In this document: positions 1 to 8,077 of the stretch, piece by piece
Position numbering within the stretch: position 1 is the stretch's first letter
Layout: every line of letters starts with the position of its first letter
Assembly (NCBI GenBank): GCA_937941765.1
Contig: CALDGQ010000028.1
Span: 1 to 32,514, forward strand
Direction: 5' to 3'
From: an uncultured Saprospiraceae bacterium
GTDB lineage: Bacteria > Bacteroidota > Bacteroidia > Chitinophagales > Saprospiraceae
DNA length: 32,514 nucleotides
Translations under genes and position numbers: made by a program
The notes under the pieces: generated by a model
What the model was told of the DNA's origin: nothing
Databases searched by the model: none
What the model saw: the letters and a program-made list of their open reading frames with translations, nothing else

Positions 1-1
1 T

Positions 2-163
2 TTTCGAAGAATCTGATCCTTTTTCTTTTTTCATTGGATTTGGTTGGCAAAGAGGTTTAATGGAATAAGCCGTTTCACGGTTCACTTCAATAAAATGTCC
101 TCTGGGACTTTTGATTTCGTTCATGTCAAACATATAAAATCGGCCTCCCGCTACAAAATCCAA
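2..163. repeat. Dispersed intergenic repeat, left copy
   Basis: Two blocks match a second copy near the right edge of the window, in the same orientation. Block 1 is 2-36 and matches 32391-32425 with 4 differences in 35. Block 2 is 125-163 and matches 32467-32505 with 2 differences in 39. The DNA between the blocks (88 bp here, 41 bp in the other copy) does not align. No transposase or obvious terminal repeat is seen. The family is not identified. Confidence 0.75.
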
Positions 164-346
164 TTTTTTGTTTATTTGAAGTGAATTTGCAACAATTTGA
201 ATACGTCGTTGAATTTTAATTCAATCACCCCGTTTTTTAGAGATTCTACATAAATAAAATTGATGCAATTATCCAAAAGAGGCTACAACCTAATTCATTG
301 GTTATCATAATTTTAGATTACTTCTGAATATCCCTTCATACAAATA
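164..346. other. AT-rich intergenic stretch
   Basis: No convincing gene on either strand. An 18-bp segment at 318-335 is the reverse complement, with one mismatch, of 32278-32295. The minus-strand frame through the left repeat is open from about 230 to the window edge, but has no homology I recognise and no convincing start. Confidence 0.4.
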
Positions 347-381
347 AAAAAGCCTTTCAAAATAAATTTGAAAGGCTTTTT
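347..381 (-). terminator. Intrinsic terminator of the OmpA-like gene
   Basis: A perfect 15-bp inverted repeat (347-361 with 367-381) surrounds a 5-nt loop. The stem core is AGCCTTTC / GAAAGGCT, and A/T runs on both sides could serve as the U-tract in either direction. It lies 20 bp past the stop codon of the minus-strand OmpA-like gene, so it most likely ends that transcript. Confidence 0.85.
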
Positions 382-401
382 ACGAATATCTTGTTAGAAT
401 T

Positions 402-1256
402 TTACTTTTCTTTAATAGAAAGTACTACTCTATTATTTAAATTTACTGCATCTGGACTATCTTGACTCACTTCAGGTTCCGTAGAACCTTTTGCATCCGT
501 AAAGATTACATTTCTACTTAAGCCATTGTCGCGGAAAAAACGTCTTACTTTAGAAACCATCTTTTCAGCACGTTTCATGTTAGAAGATTCACTTCCTGCA
601 TTGTCAGTATGACCTACAATTGCCAACTTTGTACCAGGATTATCTTTTAAATACCCTTTTAACTTAGTTAAGTAAGCCTTCATTTCAGTGTCTAAAGTAA
701 GATTTACTTTACTATCAGAGAACAAAAACGTATGATTCAAGCCACCAATGCCTAAATCTGCTGTGGCTGCGGCTCCATCACTTTTTTTTTCAGTGCTAGA
801 TGTACTTCCTGCGTCTCCGCTAAAAATCCATTCAACACCAGAAACTGTTTTAGTCGTTGCTCTGTTGTTTACAGACTGACCACTGACCATAATTCGCTCT
901 TCAGGTGCTTTAAATGACTTTACAAGCTTGTTTTTGATCGCAAGTGCTCTTGCAGCACCCAAATCGTTGCCTTTTTCACCGGCATATTGCGTTCCGACAA
1001 GTGACAATCCTTTTAATTCATTCTTTTTTAAATAATCAGCAATAAGTTTGAAAGACTTATTAGTACCATCTGTCATTTTTAAGCTTGATTTACCTATGTT
1101 GAAAGTGTAGGTATCAGATGACGAGGTGCTAAATTTGTTGTCTTTAACAGCAAACCCAGGACCACCTGCTCCACAAAACCTTTCGCTAAGGAAAAAGGAA
1201 CCAAGTCCAATAAGTAATAGTCCAAGAAATAATGCTACTGGAGAAAAACCCTTCAT
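402..1256 (-). CDS. OmpA-family protein, membrane-anchored
   Basis: The protein has 284 residues. Residues 5-25 form one hydrophobic segment after a lysine, so it is probably an uncleaved anchor with the rest in the periplasm. The C-terminal 115 residues are an OmpA-like peptidoglycan-binding domain: the core IVGHTDNAGS is near residue 214, followed by an MKRAEKMVSKVRRFF helix and a closing NNRVVLSI strand with the conserved Arg. Residues 45-145 resemble a second, degenerate OmpA-like domain that lacks the HTD core but keeps the LGAARALAIKNKLV helix. The role is probably to tie the envelope to peptidoglycan. It diverges from the EVIKEV-repeat gene across 350 bp and ends at a strong terminator. 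The C-terminal domain call is firm; the partner protein is unknown. Confidence 0.88.
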   Translation of the reverse strand: MKGFSPVALFLGLLLIGLGSFFLSERFCGAGGPGFAVKDNKFSTSSSDTYTFNIGKSSLKMTDGTNKSFKLIADYLKKNELKGLSLVGTQYAGEKGNDLGAARALAIKNKLVKSFKAPEERIMVSGQSVNNRATTKTVSGVEWIFSGDAGSTSSTEKKSDGAAATADLGIGGLNHTFLFSDSKVNLTLDTEMKAYLTKLKGYLKDNPGTKLAIVGHTDNAGSESSNMKRAEKMVSKVRRFFRDNGLSRNVIFTDAKGSTEPEVSQDSPDAVNLNNRVVLSIKEK

Positions 1257-1606
1257 TTTAGTGTATTTTTAATGTTTAATAATGTAAACACCAATTAATT
1301 TGTACGAGAATACAACACGAATATAAATAAAAAATTTCCAACATTCGTTCATTTTTCATAGCAATTTATTTACGGTCAAAATGAAGCAATATATTACTAA
1401 AATCACAATGTGTTTTCGAAGATTTTTTTGCCTATAAACTATTGATTATCAGCTAATTAAATAGCTTCAGCTAAAATAATGTTAAAAACTTAAAAACGGC
1501 ATTAAAATATTCTATATTTTTGCATAACTTTATCCTAAACACCTAACTTATTAGGTACGAGAAAACAGCAGGATAATTTTTTATAAATCTAAAACAAAAG
1601 CATACT
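1257..1606. promoter_or_regulatory. Divergent intergenic region
   Basis: This 350-bp AT-rich region separates the two divergent envelope genes and must hold both promoters. A candidate plus-strand -7 box lies at 1515-1522. A small hairpin, ACCTAA / TTAGGT with a 4-nt loop, lies at 1541-1556 in the expected leader of the plus-strand gene. I see no clear -7 box for the minus-strand gene and no coding potential. Confidence 0.5.
1515..1522 (+). promoter_or_regulatory. Candidate -7 box (TATTTTTG)
   Basis: It matches the Bacteroidota consensus TAnnTTTG exactly and lies about 85 bp upstream of the ATG at 1607. No good -33 TTG is present at the usual spacing, so support rests on one half-site in AT-rich DNA. 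Confidence 0.4.
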
Positions 1607-3478
1607 ATGATTTCCGCTCAACCAATTCTCCTTGGTATTAACTTATTAGCCCCATGTTTTTGGCCTATGCTTCTTTTTGGAGCACTTTCTTGGTTATTAG
1701 GAACCTGGTTTTGGAACCTAATGAATTCAGGAAAATCTACAGGCGAAATTGATGGTCTTAATACCCGTATTAAAGGACTCCAAACTGAAGTACAAACTGC
1801 TAATTTAGCTAAAACTGAAACGGAAGGTCGTTTCAAAGAATATGAATCCCGTTATTCCATGCTAGAAATGGATTATAACGCACTTAAATCTCGTCCAACT
1901 GATGTTGTTGAAAAAACAATTGAAGTAGAAGTGATTAAGGAAGTGCCTGTTGAAGTAGTTAAGGAAGTTGAGGTGATTAAAGAAATCATCAAAGAAGTTC
2001 CCGTCGAAGTTTTAAGGGAAGTAGAAATAATTAAGGAAGTTCCTGTCGAAAAAAGAATTGAAATCGTCAAGGAAGTAGAAGTAATTAAAGAAGTGCCTGT
2101 TGAGGTATTTAAAGAAATTTACGTTCCTAAAGAAATTGAGGTTATCAAAGAAGTAATGGTCGATGTGATTAAGGAAGTAGAAGTCATCAAAGAAGTGCCT
2201 GTTGAAGTAATCAAGGAAGTAGAAGTGATTAGAGAAGTGGAGGTGATCAAAGAAGTACCTGTCCAAGTAATTAAGGAAGTGGAAGTGATCAAAGAAGTAC
2301 CTGTGCAAGTAATCAAAGAGGTAGAAGTAATTAAGGAAGTACCTGTTGAAACGATTAAGGAAGTGGAGGTGATCAAAGAAGTAGAAGTGATCAAAGAAGT
2401 TTCAGTAATTCAAGAGGTAGATGTGATTAAGGAAGTGGAAATCATCAAAGAAGTGCCTGTTGAAATTATCAAAGAAGTGGAAGTGATTAAGGAAGTGGAG
2501 GTTATTAAAGAGGTGCCTGTTGAAGTAATTAAAGAAGTACAAGTAGAAGTTATCAAAGAAGTGCCTGTTGAAGTGATTAAGGAAGTGGAGGTCATTAAGA
2601 ACGTGGAAGTAATCAAAGAAGTTGAGGTGATCAAAGAAGTTCCTGTTGTACAAGAAGTGGAAGTGATCAATGAGGTGGAAGTGATTAAAGAAGTAGAAGT
2701 CATCAAAGAAGTGCCTGTTGAGGTGATTAAGGAAGTGGAAGTCATCAAGGAAGTCGAAATTATCAAAGAAGTACCTGTTGAAACCGTAAAAGAAGTACAG
2801 GTAATGAAAGAAGTGCCTATCGTAAAAGAGGTCACTGTTGAAGTCGATAAAATTGTTGAAGTCATCAAGGAAGTGGAAGTTATCAAAGAAGTTGAGGTTA
2901 TCAAAGAAGTGCCTGTTGATCGTATTGTAGAGGTAATCAAAGAGGTAGAAGTGATTAAGGAAGTATTTGTTGACAAAATCGTAGATAGACCAGTTGAGGT
3001 TATCAGAGAAGTAGAAGTCATCAAAGAAGTGCCTGTTGAGATCATCAAGGAAGTGGAAGTCATCAAGGAAGTCGAAGTAATTCGTGAAGTTCCTGTTGAG
3101 ACGGTAAGAGAAACTCAAGTAGTGAAGGAAGTTGAAATGTTCAGAGACAAAGTAGTCAATACTGGTATGCGCGAAAAAAGTCGTGGAACTAGAGGCTATC
3201 GTTCTGATTATTTACAAATCGTGGAAGGTATTGGACCAAAAATTGAACAATTGCTTCACGCAGCTGGTATCAAGAATTGGACTGAACTTTCAAACACCTC
3301 TACTGCTCGTTTAAAAGAGATTTTATCTGAAGCTGGTTCTCGTTACCAAATGCATGATCCTTCAACTTGGGCCAACCAAGCAAAGATCGCTGCTGCTGGA
3401 AAATGGCAAGAATTGAGTGATTTGCAAAACGCTTTGAAAGGCGGAAAGATTGTCAGCAATGACAATGGTGCATCGTAA
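1607..3478 (+). CDS. Membrane-anchored EVIKEV-repeat stalk protein with C-terminal HHH domain
   Basis: The protein has 623 residues in four parts. Residues 5-40 are a hydrophobic anchor followed by Lys, which by the positive-inside rule favours a cytoplasmic C-terminus. Residues 45-95 look like a coiled coil. Residues about 104-510 are an almost uninterrupted array of EVIKEV and EVIKEVPV units, with occasional variants such as VDKIVEV. Residues 534-623 form a helix-hairpin-helix domain with the VEGIGPKIEQLL motif and the HDPSTWANQAKIAAAGKW tail typical of HHH/DUF4332-like proteins. The array alternates valine/isoleucine with Glu/Lys, so an extended or coiled stalk is plausible. HHH domains often bind nucleic acid, but no function is demonstrated. 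A strong terminator follows. Long open frames on the opposite strand are by-products of the repeat. Confidence 0.85.
   Translation: MISAQPILLGINLLAPCFWPMLLFGALSWLLGTWFWNLMNSGKSTGEIDGLNTRIKGLQTEVQTANLAKTETEGRFKEYESRYSMLEMDYNALKSRPTDVVEKTIEVEVIKEVPVEVVKEVEVIKEIIKEVPVEVLREVEIIKEVPVEKRIEIVKEVEVIKEVPVEVFKEIYVPKEIEVIKEVMVDVIKEVEVIKEVPVEVIKEVEVIREVEVIKEVPVQVIKEVEVIKEVPVQVIKEVEVIKEVPVETIKEVEVIKEVEVIKEVSVIQEVDVIKEVEIIKEVPVEIIKEVEVIKEVEVIKEVPVEVIKEVQVEVIKEVPVEVIKEVEVIKNVEVIKEVEVIKEVPVVQEVEVINEVEVIKEVEVIKEVPVEVIKEVEVIKEVEIIKEVPVETVKEVQVMKEVPIVKEVTVEVDKIVEVIKEVEVIKEVEVIKEVPVDRIVEVIKEVEVIKEVFVDKIVDRPVEVIREVEVIKEVPVEIIKEVEVIKEVEVIREVPVETVRETQVVKEVEMFRDKVVNTGMREKSRGTRGYRSDYLQIVEGIGPKIEQLLHAAGIKNWTELSNTSTARLKEILSEAGSRYQMHDPSTWANQAKIAAAGKWQELSDLQNALKGGKIVSNDNGAS
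1916..3140 (+). repeat. Degenerate in-frame tandem repeat (EVIKEV/EVIKEVPV units)
   Basis: The coding repeat uses 18-bp (EVIKEV) and 24-bp (EVIKEVPV) units, often paired into 42-bp units of 14 residues. Units differ at many synonymous third positions (GTG/GTA/GTT/GTC, ATT/ATC, AAA/AAG). This points to an old array kept by selection on the protein rather than a recent DNA expansion. Repeats of this kind are prone to collapse in assembly. Confidence 0.9.
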
Positions 3479-3500
3479 ATACCTTTGAAGTTTTTATATA

Positions 3501-3536
3501 AAGCCCGTCTCGATTTTAATCGGGATGGGCTTTTTT
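3501..3536 (+). terminator. Intrinsic terminator of the EVIKEV-repeat gene
   Basis: The inverted repeat 3501-3515 / 3519-3533 has an AGCCC/GGGCT base and two internal non-Watson-Crick positions, and is followed by a T run. It starts 22 bp after the stop codon. Confidence 0.85.
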
Positions 3537-3610
3537 CTTTTTTGGTCTGGGTCGAACTTACCGTTCTCTGCTGGTATGCCGTCTTTTCAGGACTTTTCGT
3601 AGGACTTTTG

Positions 3611-4414
3611 TTATCCAGTAGCTTCTCTTTTCATTTGTTCTGCTAATTCCTTACCCAAATAACTATCTATTAAAGCATGGGCTCCATAAATAACAGGAGT
3701 CAATAAAACAGCCATGAAAAATTTGTAGATATAATTGACCATCCCTATCGCCAACACCAATCCTAAACTCCAATTCGCACCAATATAAAAGGCTATAAAC
3801 AACACAATAAAACTATCAATGAATTGGGAGACTAATGTTGAACCTGTCGCTCTCAACCAAACTTTTCCTTCTCCTGTCATTTTTTTTATTCGATGAAAAA
3901 CCATCACATCAATAATTTGTCCAACTAAAAATGCAACCAAAGATCCAACAATAATCCAAAGTCCTTGTCCAAAAACCAACCCAAATGCATAATCATAATC
4001 ACTTACTTTTTGTCGGATGCTATTTTGAGCTTCCACTGAAAGTCCTGGATCTATATGAGAAGTCGGCCAAAAGCCAGCTGGATCTAATCCAATTCCTATA
4101 AAAAACATGATGAAGGCATAGGTAATTAATCCAACAGCCAAATAGGATAGAATGCGCACTCCCCTTTTTCCATAATATTCATTGATCACATCTGTCATTA
4201 CAAATACAACTGGCCATAACAATACACCTGCTGTTAGATTAAAACCCAAATCTTTTTCTCCGAAAAAATTAAATTTGAAAGGCTCCATTCCTAAAGTAGA
4301 TTCTAAAGAGAATATCTTTACGCCAATAAATTCAGCTATTAAAGCATTGGCAATAAAGAATCCACCTAGCAGAATGAATAGACGAACTGCTTTATCAGAA
4401 AGTATGTTTTTCAT
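3611..4414 (-). CDS. yhhQ: Queuosine precursor transporter (YhhQ/VUT family)
   Basis: This is a 267-residue integral membrane protein with about six to seven hydrophobic segments, the usual size for the family. It carries the characteristic VFVMTDVINEYYGKRGVR segment (about residues 70-87) of the DUF165/VUT family, and a later G..LVSQFIDSFIVLFIAF segment typical of YhhQ. YhhQ imports queuosine precursors (preQ0/preQ1 in E. coli) for tRNA modification. The downstream neighbour is the EVIKEV gene on the other strand, so the gene looks monocistronic. No queuosine genes or preQ1 riboswitch are seen nearby, so the substrate is assigned from the family alone. Confidence 0.88.
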   Translation of the reverse strand: MKNILSDKAVRLFILLGGFFIANALIAEFIGVKIFSLESTLGMEPFKFNFFGEKDLGFNLTAGVLLWPVVFVMTDVINEYYGKRGVRILSYLAVGLITYAFIMFFIGIGLDPAGFWPTSHIDPGLSVEAQNSIRQKVSDYDYAFGLVFGQGLWIIVGSLVAFLVGQIIDVMVFHRIKKMTGEGKVWLRATGSTLVSQFIDSFIVLFIAFYIGANWSLGLVLAIGMVNYIYKFFMAVLLTPVIYGAHALIDSYLGKELAEQMKREATG

Positions 4415-4471
4415 GAATCAGTATTTTTGAGGTATATACGATGTGAAAAGCCAGCATTTAGTCAGCGTAAA

Positions 4472-4918
4472 TTACATCATCTTCTCCATTCTAAAATGCT
4501 TAATTCCAACTTCTTCAAATGCTTCTCCAATTTTCTTATAACCTAATTTCTCATAAAATGGGATAGCCACATCACGAGCGTTCAGCTCCATCATCTGGAA
4601 TTTGTTTTCTTTAGCATATTGTTCACTGGCTTCAACCAATAAAGTACCAATGCCAGATTTTTGGTAAGGTTCGTCAACTGCAACTTGTCTCATTTTCAAA
4701 AATTGAGTGTCTAGTTTTCTAAGCACTAAGCAGCCAACCATTTCAACATGTTCATTGTAACAAACTAAATGCGTCATGTCTTGCTCCTCCAATATTTGCT
4801 CAACGGTAAATTCCATGTTGAGTGGTTTCCGCAATATCTCGTGACGTAAACGGATGGCTTGGTCAAATTCAGGAGTACCAAACTCAATTGATTGTATATA
4901 ATATTTTTGATCAGTCAT
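4472..4918 (-). CDS. GNAT family N-acetyltransferase
   Basis: The protein has 148 residues and a single GNAT domain. The acetyl-CoA-binding motif A is visible as VDEPYQKSGIGTLLVEASEQYA (about residues 83-104), where QKSGIG fits the Q/RxxGxG/A pattern. The following FYEKLGYKKIG strand-helix is typical of the C-terminal half. The acceptor substrate cannot be read from the sequence. Its ATG overlaps the last 8 bases of the upstream HMG-CoA lyase gene (ATGACTGA), so the two are almost certainly cotranscribed and probably translationally coupled. Confidence 0.88.
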   Translation of the reverse strand: MTDQKYYIQSIEFGTPEFDQAIRLRHEILRKPLNMEFTVEQILEEQDMTHLVCYNEHVEMVGCLVLRKLDTQFLKMRQVAVDEPYQKSGIGTLLVEASEQYAKENKFQMMELNARDVAIPFYEKLGYKKIGEAFEEVGIKHFRMEKMM

Positions 4919-5771
4919 GATTAAATGGAAATACTTTGTCTGCTAATATCATTGATTTCAAAAATGCTTCTTTATCCATCCCATAATCTTCATCCACATC
5001 TAAGAAAAAGGAACGTAAATTTTCTGTTGCCATATTACCGGTCAGCTCATCTTTAGCCATCGGACAACCACCATACCCCTTGATCGCACCATCATATCTT
5101 TTGCAACCACTTTCGTAAGCTGCTTTTATTTTTTCATGCCACTTATTTGGTGTCGTATGTAAATGTGCTCCAAATTCTATCTCCGGAAAAGCTGGAATTA
5201 AATCATTGAATAAATAACTGATATTTTCAGGTGAAGAAACACCAATCGTATCTGATAATGAAAAAATTTCAACACCCATTTCTACCAATCGTTTCACCCA
5301 CTTGATGACAATTTCTACATTCCATTCATCGCCATATGGATTGCCAAAACCCATCGAAATATACATCAAAAGTTTTTTATTGGACTTGATACAGATGTTT
5401 TGAATTTGATCGACACGTGTCAATGATTCTTCAATACTTGCATTTGTATTTCGTTGTTGGAATGTTTCAGAAATGGAAAATGGATACCCCATTAAGTCGA
5501 CTTGCTCAAACGGTGCAGCAGCTTCAGCACCTCTTTTATTCGCAACGATGACAGACAGTTTTGTGGAGGTATTGGATAGATCTAATCGTTCCAAAACCTC
5601 CGCTGTATCCCGCATTTGAGGAATTGCTTTAGGAGAAACGAAACTTCCGCAGTCGATTGTATCAAAACCAACTTGTAATAGCTGATTGATATAGGATGCT
5701 TTTGCTTCGGTCGGGATAAATTCTTTGATCCCTTGCATCGCATCCCTCGGACACTCGACGACTTTGATCAT
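4911..5771 (-). CDS. mvaB: Hydroxymethylglutaryl-CoA lyase
   Basis: This 286-residue enzyme has the HMG-CoA lyase TIM-barrel fold. It should cleave 3-hydroxy-3-methylglutaryl-CoA to acetyl-CoA and acetoacetate, the last step of leucine breakdown. The N-terminal ECPRDAMQG (residues 6-14) corresponds to the conserved EVGPRDGLQ loop with the catalytic Arg-Asp pair. GAHLHTT gives the metal-binding histidines. GGCPMAKDELTGNMATENL carries the active-site loop cysteine. A -7 box lies 30 bp upstream of the ATG. No other leucine-degradation gene is in view. Related isopropylmalate/citramalate-synthase-like lyases share the fold, but the GGCP loop favours HMG-CoA lyase. Confidence 0.9.
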   Translation of the reverse strand: MIKVVECPRDAMQGIKEFIPTEAKASYINQLLQVGFDTIDCGSFVSPKAIPQMRDTAEVLERLDLSNTSTKLSVIVANKRGAEAAAPFEQVDLMGYPFSISETFQQRNTNASIEESLTRVDQIQNICIKSNKKLLMYISMGFGNPYGDEWNVEIVIKWVKRLVEMGVEIFSLSDTIGVSSPENISYLFNDLIPAFPEIEFGAHLHTTPNKWHEKIKAAYESGCKRYDGAIKGYGGCPMAKDELTGNMATENLRSFFLDVDEDYGMDKEAFLKSMILADKVFPFNHD

Positions 5772-5800
5772 TTAATGGTGATTCAATTATTTAATTCATT

Positions 5801-5808
5801 CAAAGATA
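5801..5808 (-). promoter_or_regulatory. Candidate -7 box (TATCTTTG) for mvaB-GNAT
   Basis: Exact TAnnTTTG match read on the minus strand, 30 bp upstream of the mvaB ATG, so the leader would be short. No clear TTG is found at the -33 spacing. Confidence 0.5.
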
Positions 5809-5886
5809 AGGGTTTTTATACGTAATTTCGTTCGGAATTAAACGATTCGTTCGCTCGATTGTTTTTAAATTAAACATTATTAGAAA

Positions 5887-6105
5887 ATGAAAAAAGGACT
5901 TTGGTCGCTTATCGGATTTTTATTGATAATTATTGGAATAACTGCGCTTGTTTTATCAATAGTTGGAGTTCAATTATCATTTCTTACTTGGATAGACAAG
6001 CCCGGAAAACTAATAGGATTTTTGATTCGACTGTTTATGATAATGACTGGTTTTATTATCATTGTTTTAACGAGGACTGATTGGAAACAAGAAAATTTAG
6101 ATTGA
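5887..6105 (+). CDS. Small two-helix membrane protein
   Basis: The protein has 72 residues and no recognised family. Residues 5-29 and 42-62 are strongly hydrophobic, separated by a short polar loop (WIDKPGKL). The C-terminus TRTDWKQENLD is charged. The Lys-Lys start and basic loop residues leave the topology ambiguous. It stands alone on the plus strand between two minus-strand units, with its own upstream AT-rich DNA containing TTCGTTCG twice (5828 and 5848). Clean membrane-protein composition supports a real gene. Confidence 0.6.
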   Translation: MKKGLWSLIGFLLIIIGITALVLSIVGVQLSFLTWIDKPGKLIGFLIRLFMIMTGFIIIVLTRTDWKQENLD

Positions 6106-6161
6106 TCCAACGTAGCGGTTAAAATCTTATGGCTCGATATGCAACCCTAAAATGATGCTTT

Positions 6162-6821
6162 CTAATTGATATACTTTTTCAATTGTTCACCTAATTTTTG
6201 ATGCGCCGCTGAATTGATATGCAATCCATCATTTGTGTACTTATCATCAAGATTCGATTCACTATCTAGTAAAACATTGTAAAGATCGATATAATTAAAA
6301 TTAAATCTAGTGCAAAATTCTTTAATGGAATAATTCAGCCCTTTGACATGGTCATTCTTGATTTTGTAAGTATCATGTTTTTCATTAACAGGCAGCACAC
6401 TTAAAAGATAAATAGTTGTCTTTGGAGAAAACCTTTTGATGGTATAAACAAAGTGCCCAATATTTCTGAGTGTTATATTCATTGGAACTTTTGATTTAAT
6501 ATCATTCACACCTAACATTATAAATACCTTTTTGGGTTTTGTTGGAATGAGCTCATTACTCATCATCACTGCATCTGTAGAAGTGATTCCCGGCATCGCC
6601 TTGTTGACAATGTGTCTATTTTTTAGAATTTGATCCCAAGGAGCAGATTCAATAATACTATCGCCAATAAAAAGAATATCCTCAGTTGTTTCATCAGGAT
6701 TTGCTTCAATTATATTAGATTCATTAAAGGAATTATTGCTGATTGTGTAGAGTTGAAAGCCCATAAATAAATTCAAAACAATAGAGGCCATTAAAATGTA
6801 ATTGAGCGTATTTTTTCCCAT
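6162..6821 (-). CDS. SGNH/GDSL-family hydrolase, membrane-anchored
   Basis: The protein has 219 residues. Residues 7-27 form one N-terminal membrane segment or signal anchor, so the catalytic domain is probably periplasmic. Block I is FIGDSII with the nucleophile Ser55. Block III is LGVND with Asn106. Block V is DGLH with Asp198 and His201. These are the four SGNH signatures. Likely substrates are O-acyl groups on glycans. It begins 6 bp after an acyltransferase-3 gene, and the two activities are fused in some OafA-type O-acetyltransferases. That suggests a joint role in O-acetylating a surface polysaccharide. Confidence 0.85.
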   Translation of the reverse strand: MGKNTLNYILMASIVLNLFMGFQLYTISNNSFNESNIIEANPDETTEDILFIGDSIIESAPWDQILKNRHIVNKAMPGITSTDAVMMSNELIPTKPKKVFIMLGVNDIKSKVPMNITLRNIGHFVYTIKRFSPKTTIYLLSVLPVNEKHDTYKIKNDHVKGLNYSIKEFCTRFNFNYIDLYNVLLDSESNLDDKYTNDGLHINSAAHQKLGEQLKKYIN

Positions 6822-6827
6822 TAATAA

Positions 6828-8033
6828 TTAAAGTTTCTTTTTAAAATTTAGATTTTTCATATTTAATAATTTCTTTTCAAATAAATTATATGAAAGAAAA
6901 GAAGTAAGAAAAAGTATTGGCAAAACTAAACCATAAAATATCAATTCCGATATAAATAAATTTTGATTTAACCATTTGTTCCCAATCGTTATAACAACGT
7001 ATATGATAATGATGTGGTACATATAAATTCCATAAGAAACTTCTCCAAATTTATTTAAAGTCTTATTACGAAACGAAATAAATGCGTTTTTATTTAATGC
7101 CGTATTTAATAAAAGCCACAAAAATAATAATGCTAAAATCAAAGATGAAATTTTAGAATTAAATACAAATGAATACATGATTGACAAGACATTATCTAAT
7201 TGGTAAATGAAATTTCTACAAGTAAAATGAATAAAGAGAATGGCAAAACAAAATAGCTGAAACACCGGCTTGAAAATAATTGAACCGTCCAAACTATTAC
7301 TCCCTTTTTTGCATAAATACATGGCGCCAAGTCCTCCAATTGACATCAATTCAAATTTGATTGTTCTTGAAAATTTATACCAAAAGGTCCATGAATCATC
7401 CATCTGCATCATATACAATAAGCGCTCATTAAGGAAAAATTTGAAAATAATAATCCCTATTAAAATGTAAGTTAACCATTTGTACAGGTACTTAAACATT
7501 GGTGCCCAAATAATATAAAACTGTTCTTCTACCCCAATTGACCATAGCGCATATATTAAATTTCCTGTAGGCAAATACAAACTCGAAACAGCATTGGGTA
7601 AGAAAAAGATATATAAAATCCATCCAATAGTGGGATCAAAAGGAAGTTCATAAGGTTTTCCCATCCTATTTAAAATAAATGGAACTACCAGCAATCCAAG
7701 TAATACCAATAAGTAATACAAAGGCCAAATCCTTAAAATTCTTCTTAGGTAGAATCCTTTAATAGAAATAGTTTTGGTAGTTCCTCTTTCTTTTAGAAGC
7801 AGATAAGTTATTAGAAAACCACTCAATACAAAGAAGAATTCGACGGCTAAATGTCCATTCTGGAAAAAGGAATAACTTTTGAGATTTGCCAATCCATTCG
7901 TTAGCCTAATTTGTTCTGCATGATGCACTACGACAAACATGGCAGCAATGAATCTTAGTGCATTGAAACCTTCAAAGTATTTTATATAAGTCGGAACGCT
8001 TGGTGTCTTTGTATTCATTAATTGATTGCCCAT
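6828..8033 (-). CDS. Acyltransferase family 3 (OafA/YrhL-like) membrane protein
   Basis: This 401-residue protein has about ten hydrophobic segments, the length of a stand-alone acyltransferase-3 domain. The N-terminal signature FNALRFIAAMFVVVHHAEQ contains the conserved Arg and His (His37/38). FFVLSGFLITYLLLKERG is the second family motif, and SIGVEEQFYIIWAP the third. Members transfer acyl groups, usually acetyl, across the membrane to cell-surface sugars. The SGNH hydrolase gene lies immediately downstream and probably shares its transcript. The acceptor cannot be read, and no glycan biosynthesis genes are nearby. An internal Met at codon 6 is an alternative start. Confidence 0.88.
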   Translation of the reverse strand: MGNQLMNTKTPSVPTYIKYFEGFNALRFIAAMFVVVHHAEQIRLTNGLANLKSYSFFQNGHLAVEFFFVLSGFLITYLLLKERGTTKTISIKGFYLRRILRIWPLYYLLVLLGLLVVPFILNRMGKPYELPFDPTIGWILYIFFLPNAVSSLYLPTGNLIYALWSIGVEEQFYIIWAPMFKYLYKWLTYILIGIIIFKFFLNERLLYMMQMDDSWTFWYKFSRTIKFELMSIGGLGAMYLCKKGSNSLDGSIIFKPVFQLFCFAILFIHFTCRNFIYQLDNVLSIMYSFVFNSKISSLILALLFLWLLLNTALNKNAFISFRNKTLNKFGEVSYGIYMYHIIIIYVVITIGNKWLNQNLFISELIFYGLVLPILFLTSFLSYNLFEKKLLNMKNLNFKKKL

Positions 8034-8077
8034 TAAAATTTAGGCGGTAAAACAGATTTGCTGCAATTATGCTACAA

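Noticed and set aside
1..230. Minus-strand partial gene running off the left edge
   Set aside because: The frame is open but has no recognised domain, and it coincides with the dispersed repeat. I report the repeat and only mention the frame as a clue.
1873..3118. Several long open frames on the minus strand opposite the EVIKEV repeat (up to 238 codons)
   Set aside because: They are low-complexity by-products of the tandem repeat (Ser/Thr-Ile-Leu or Phe-Asn-His-Asp patterns) with no domain or start context.
1916..3140. CRISPR-like or minisatellite array
   Set aside because: The units are in frame, encode one coherent peptide pattern, vary at third positions and have no unique spacers.
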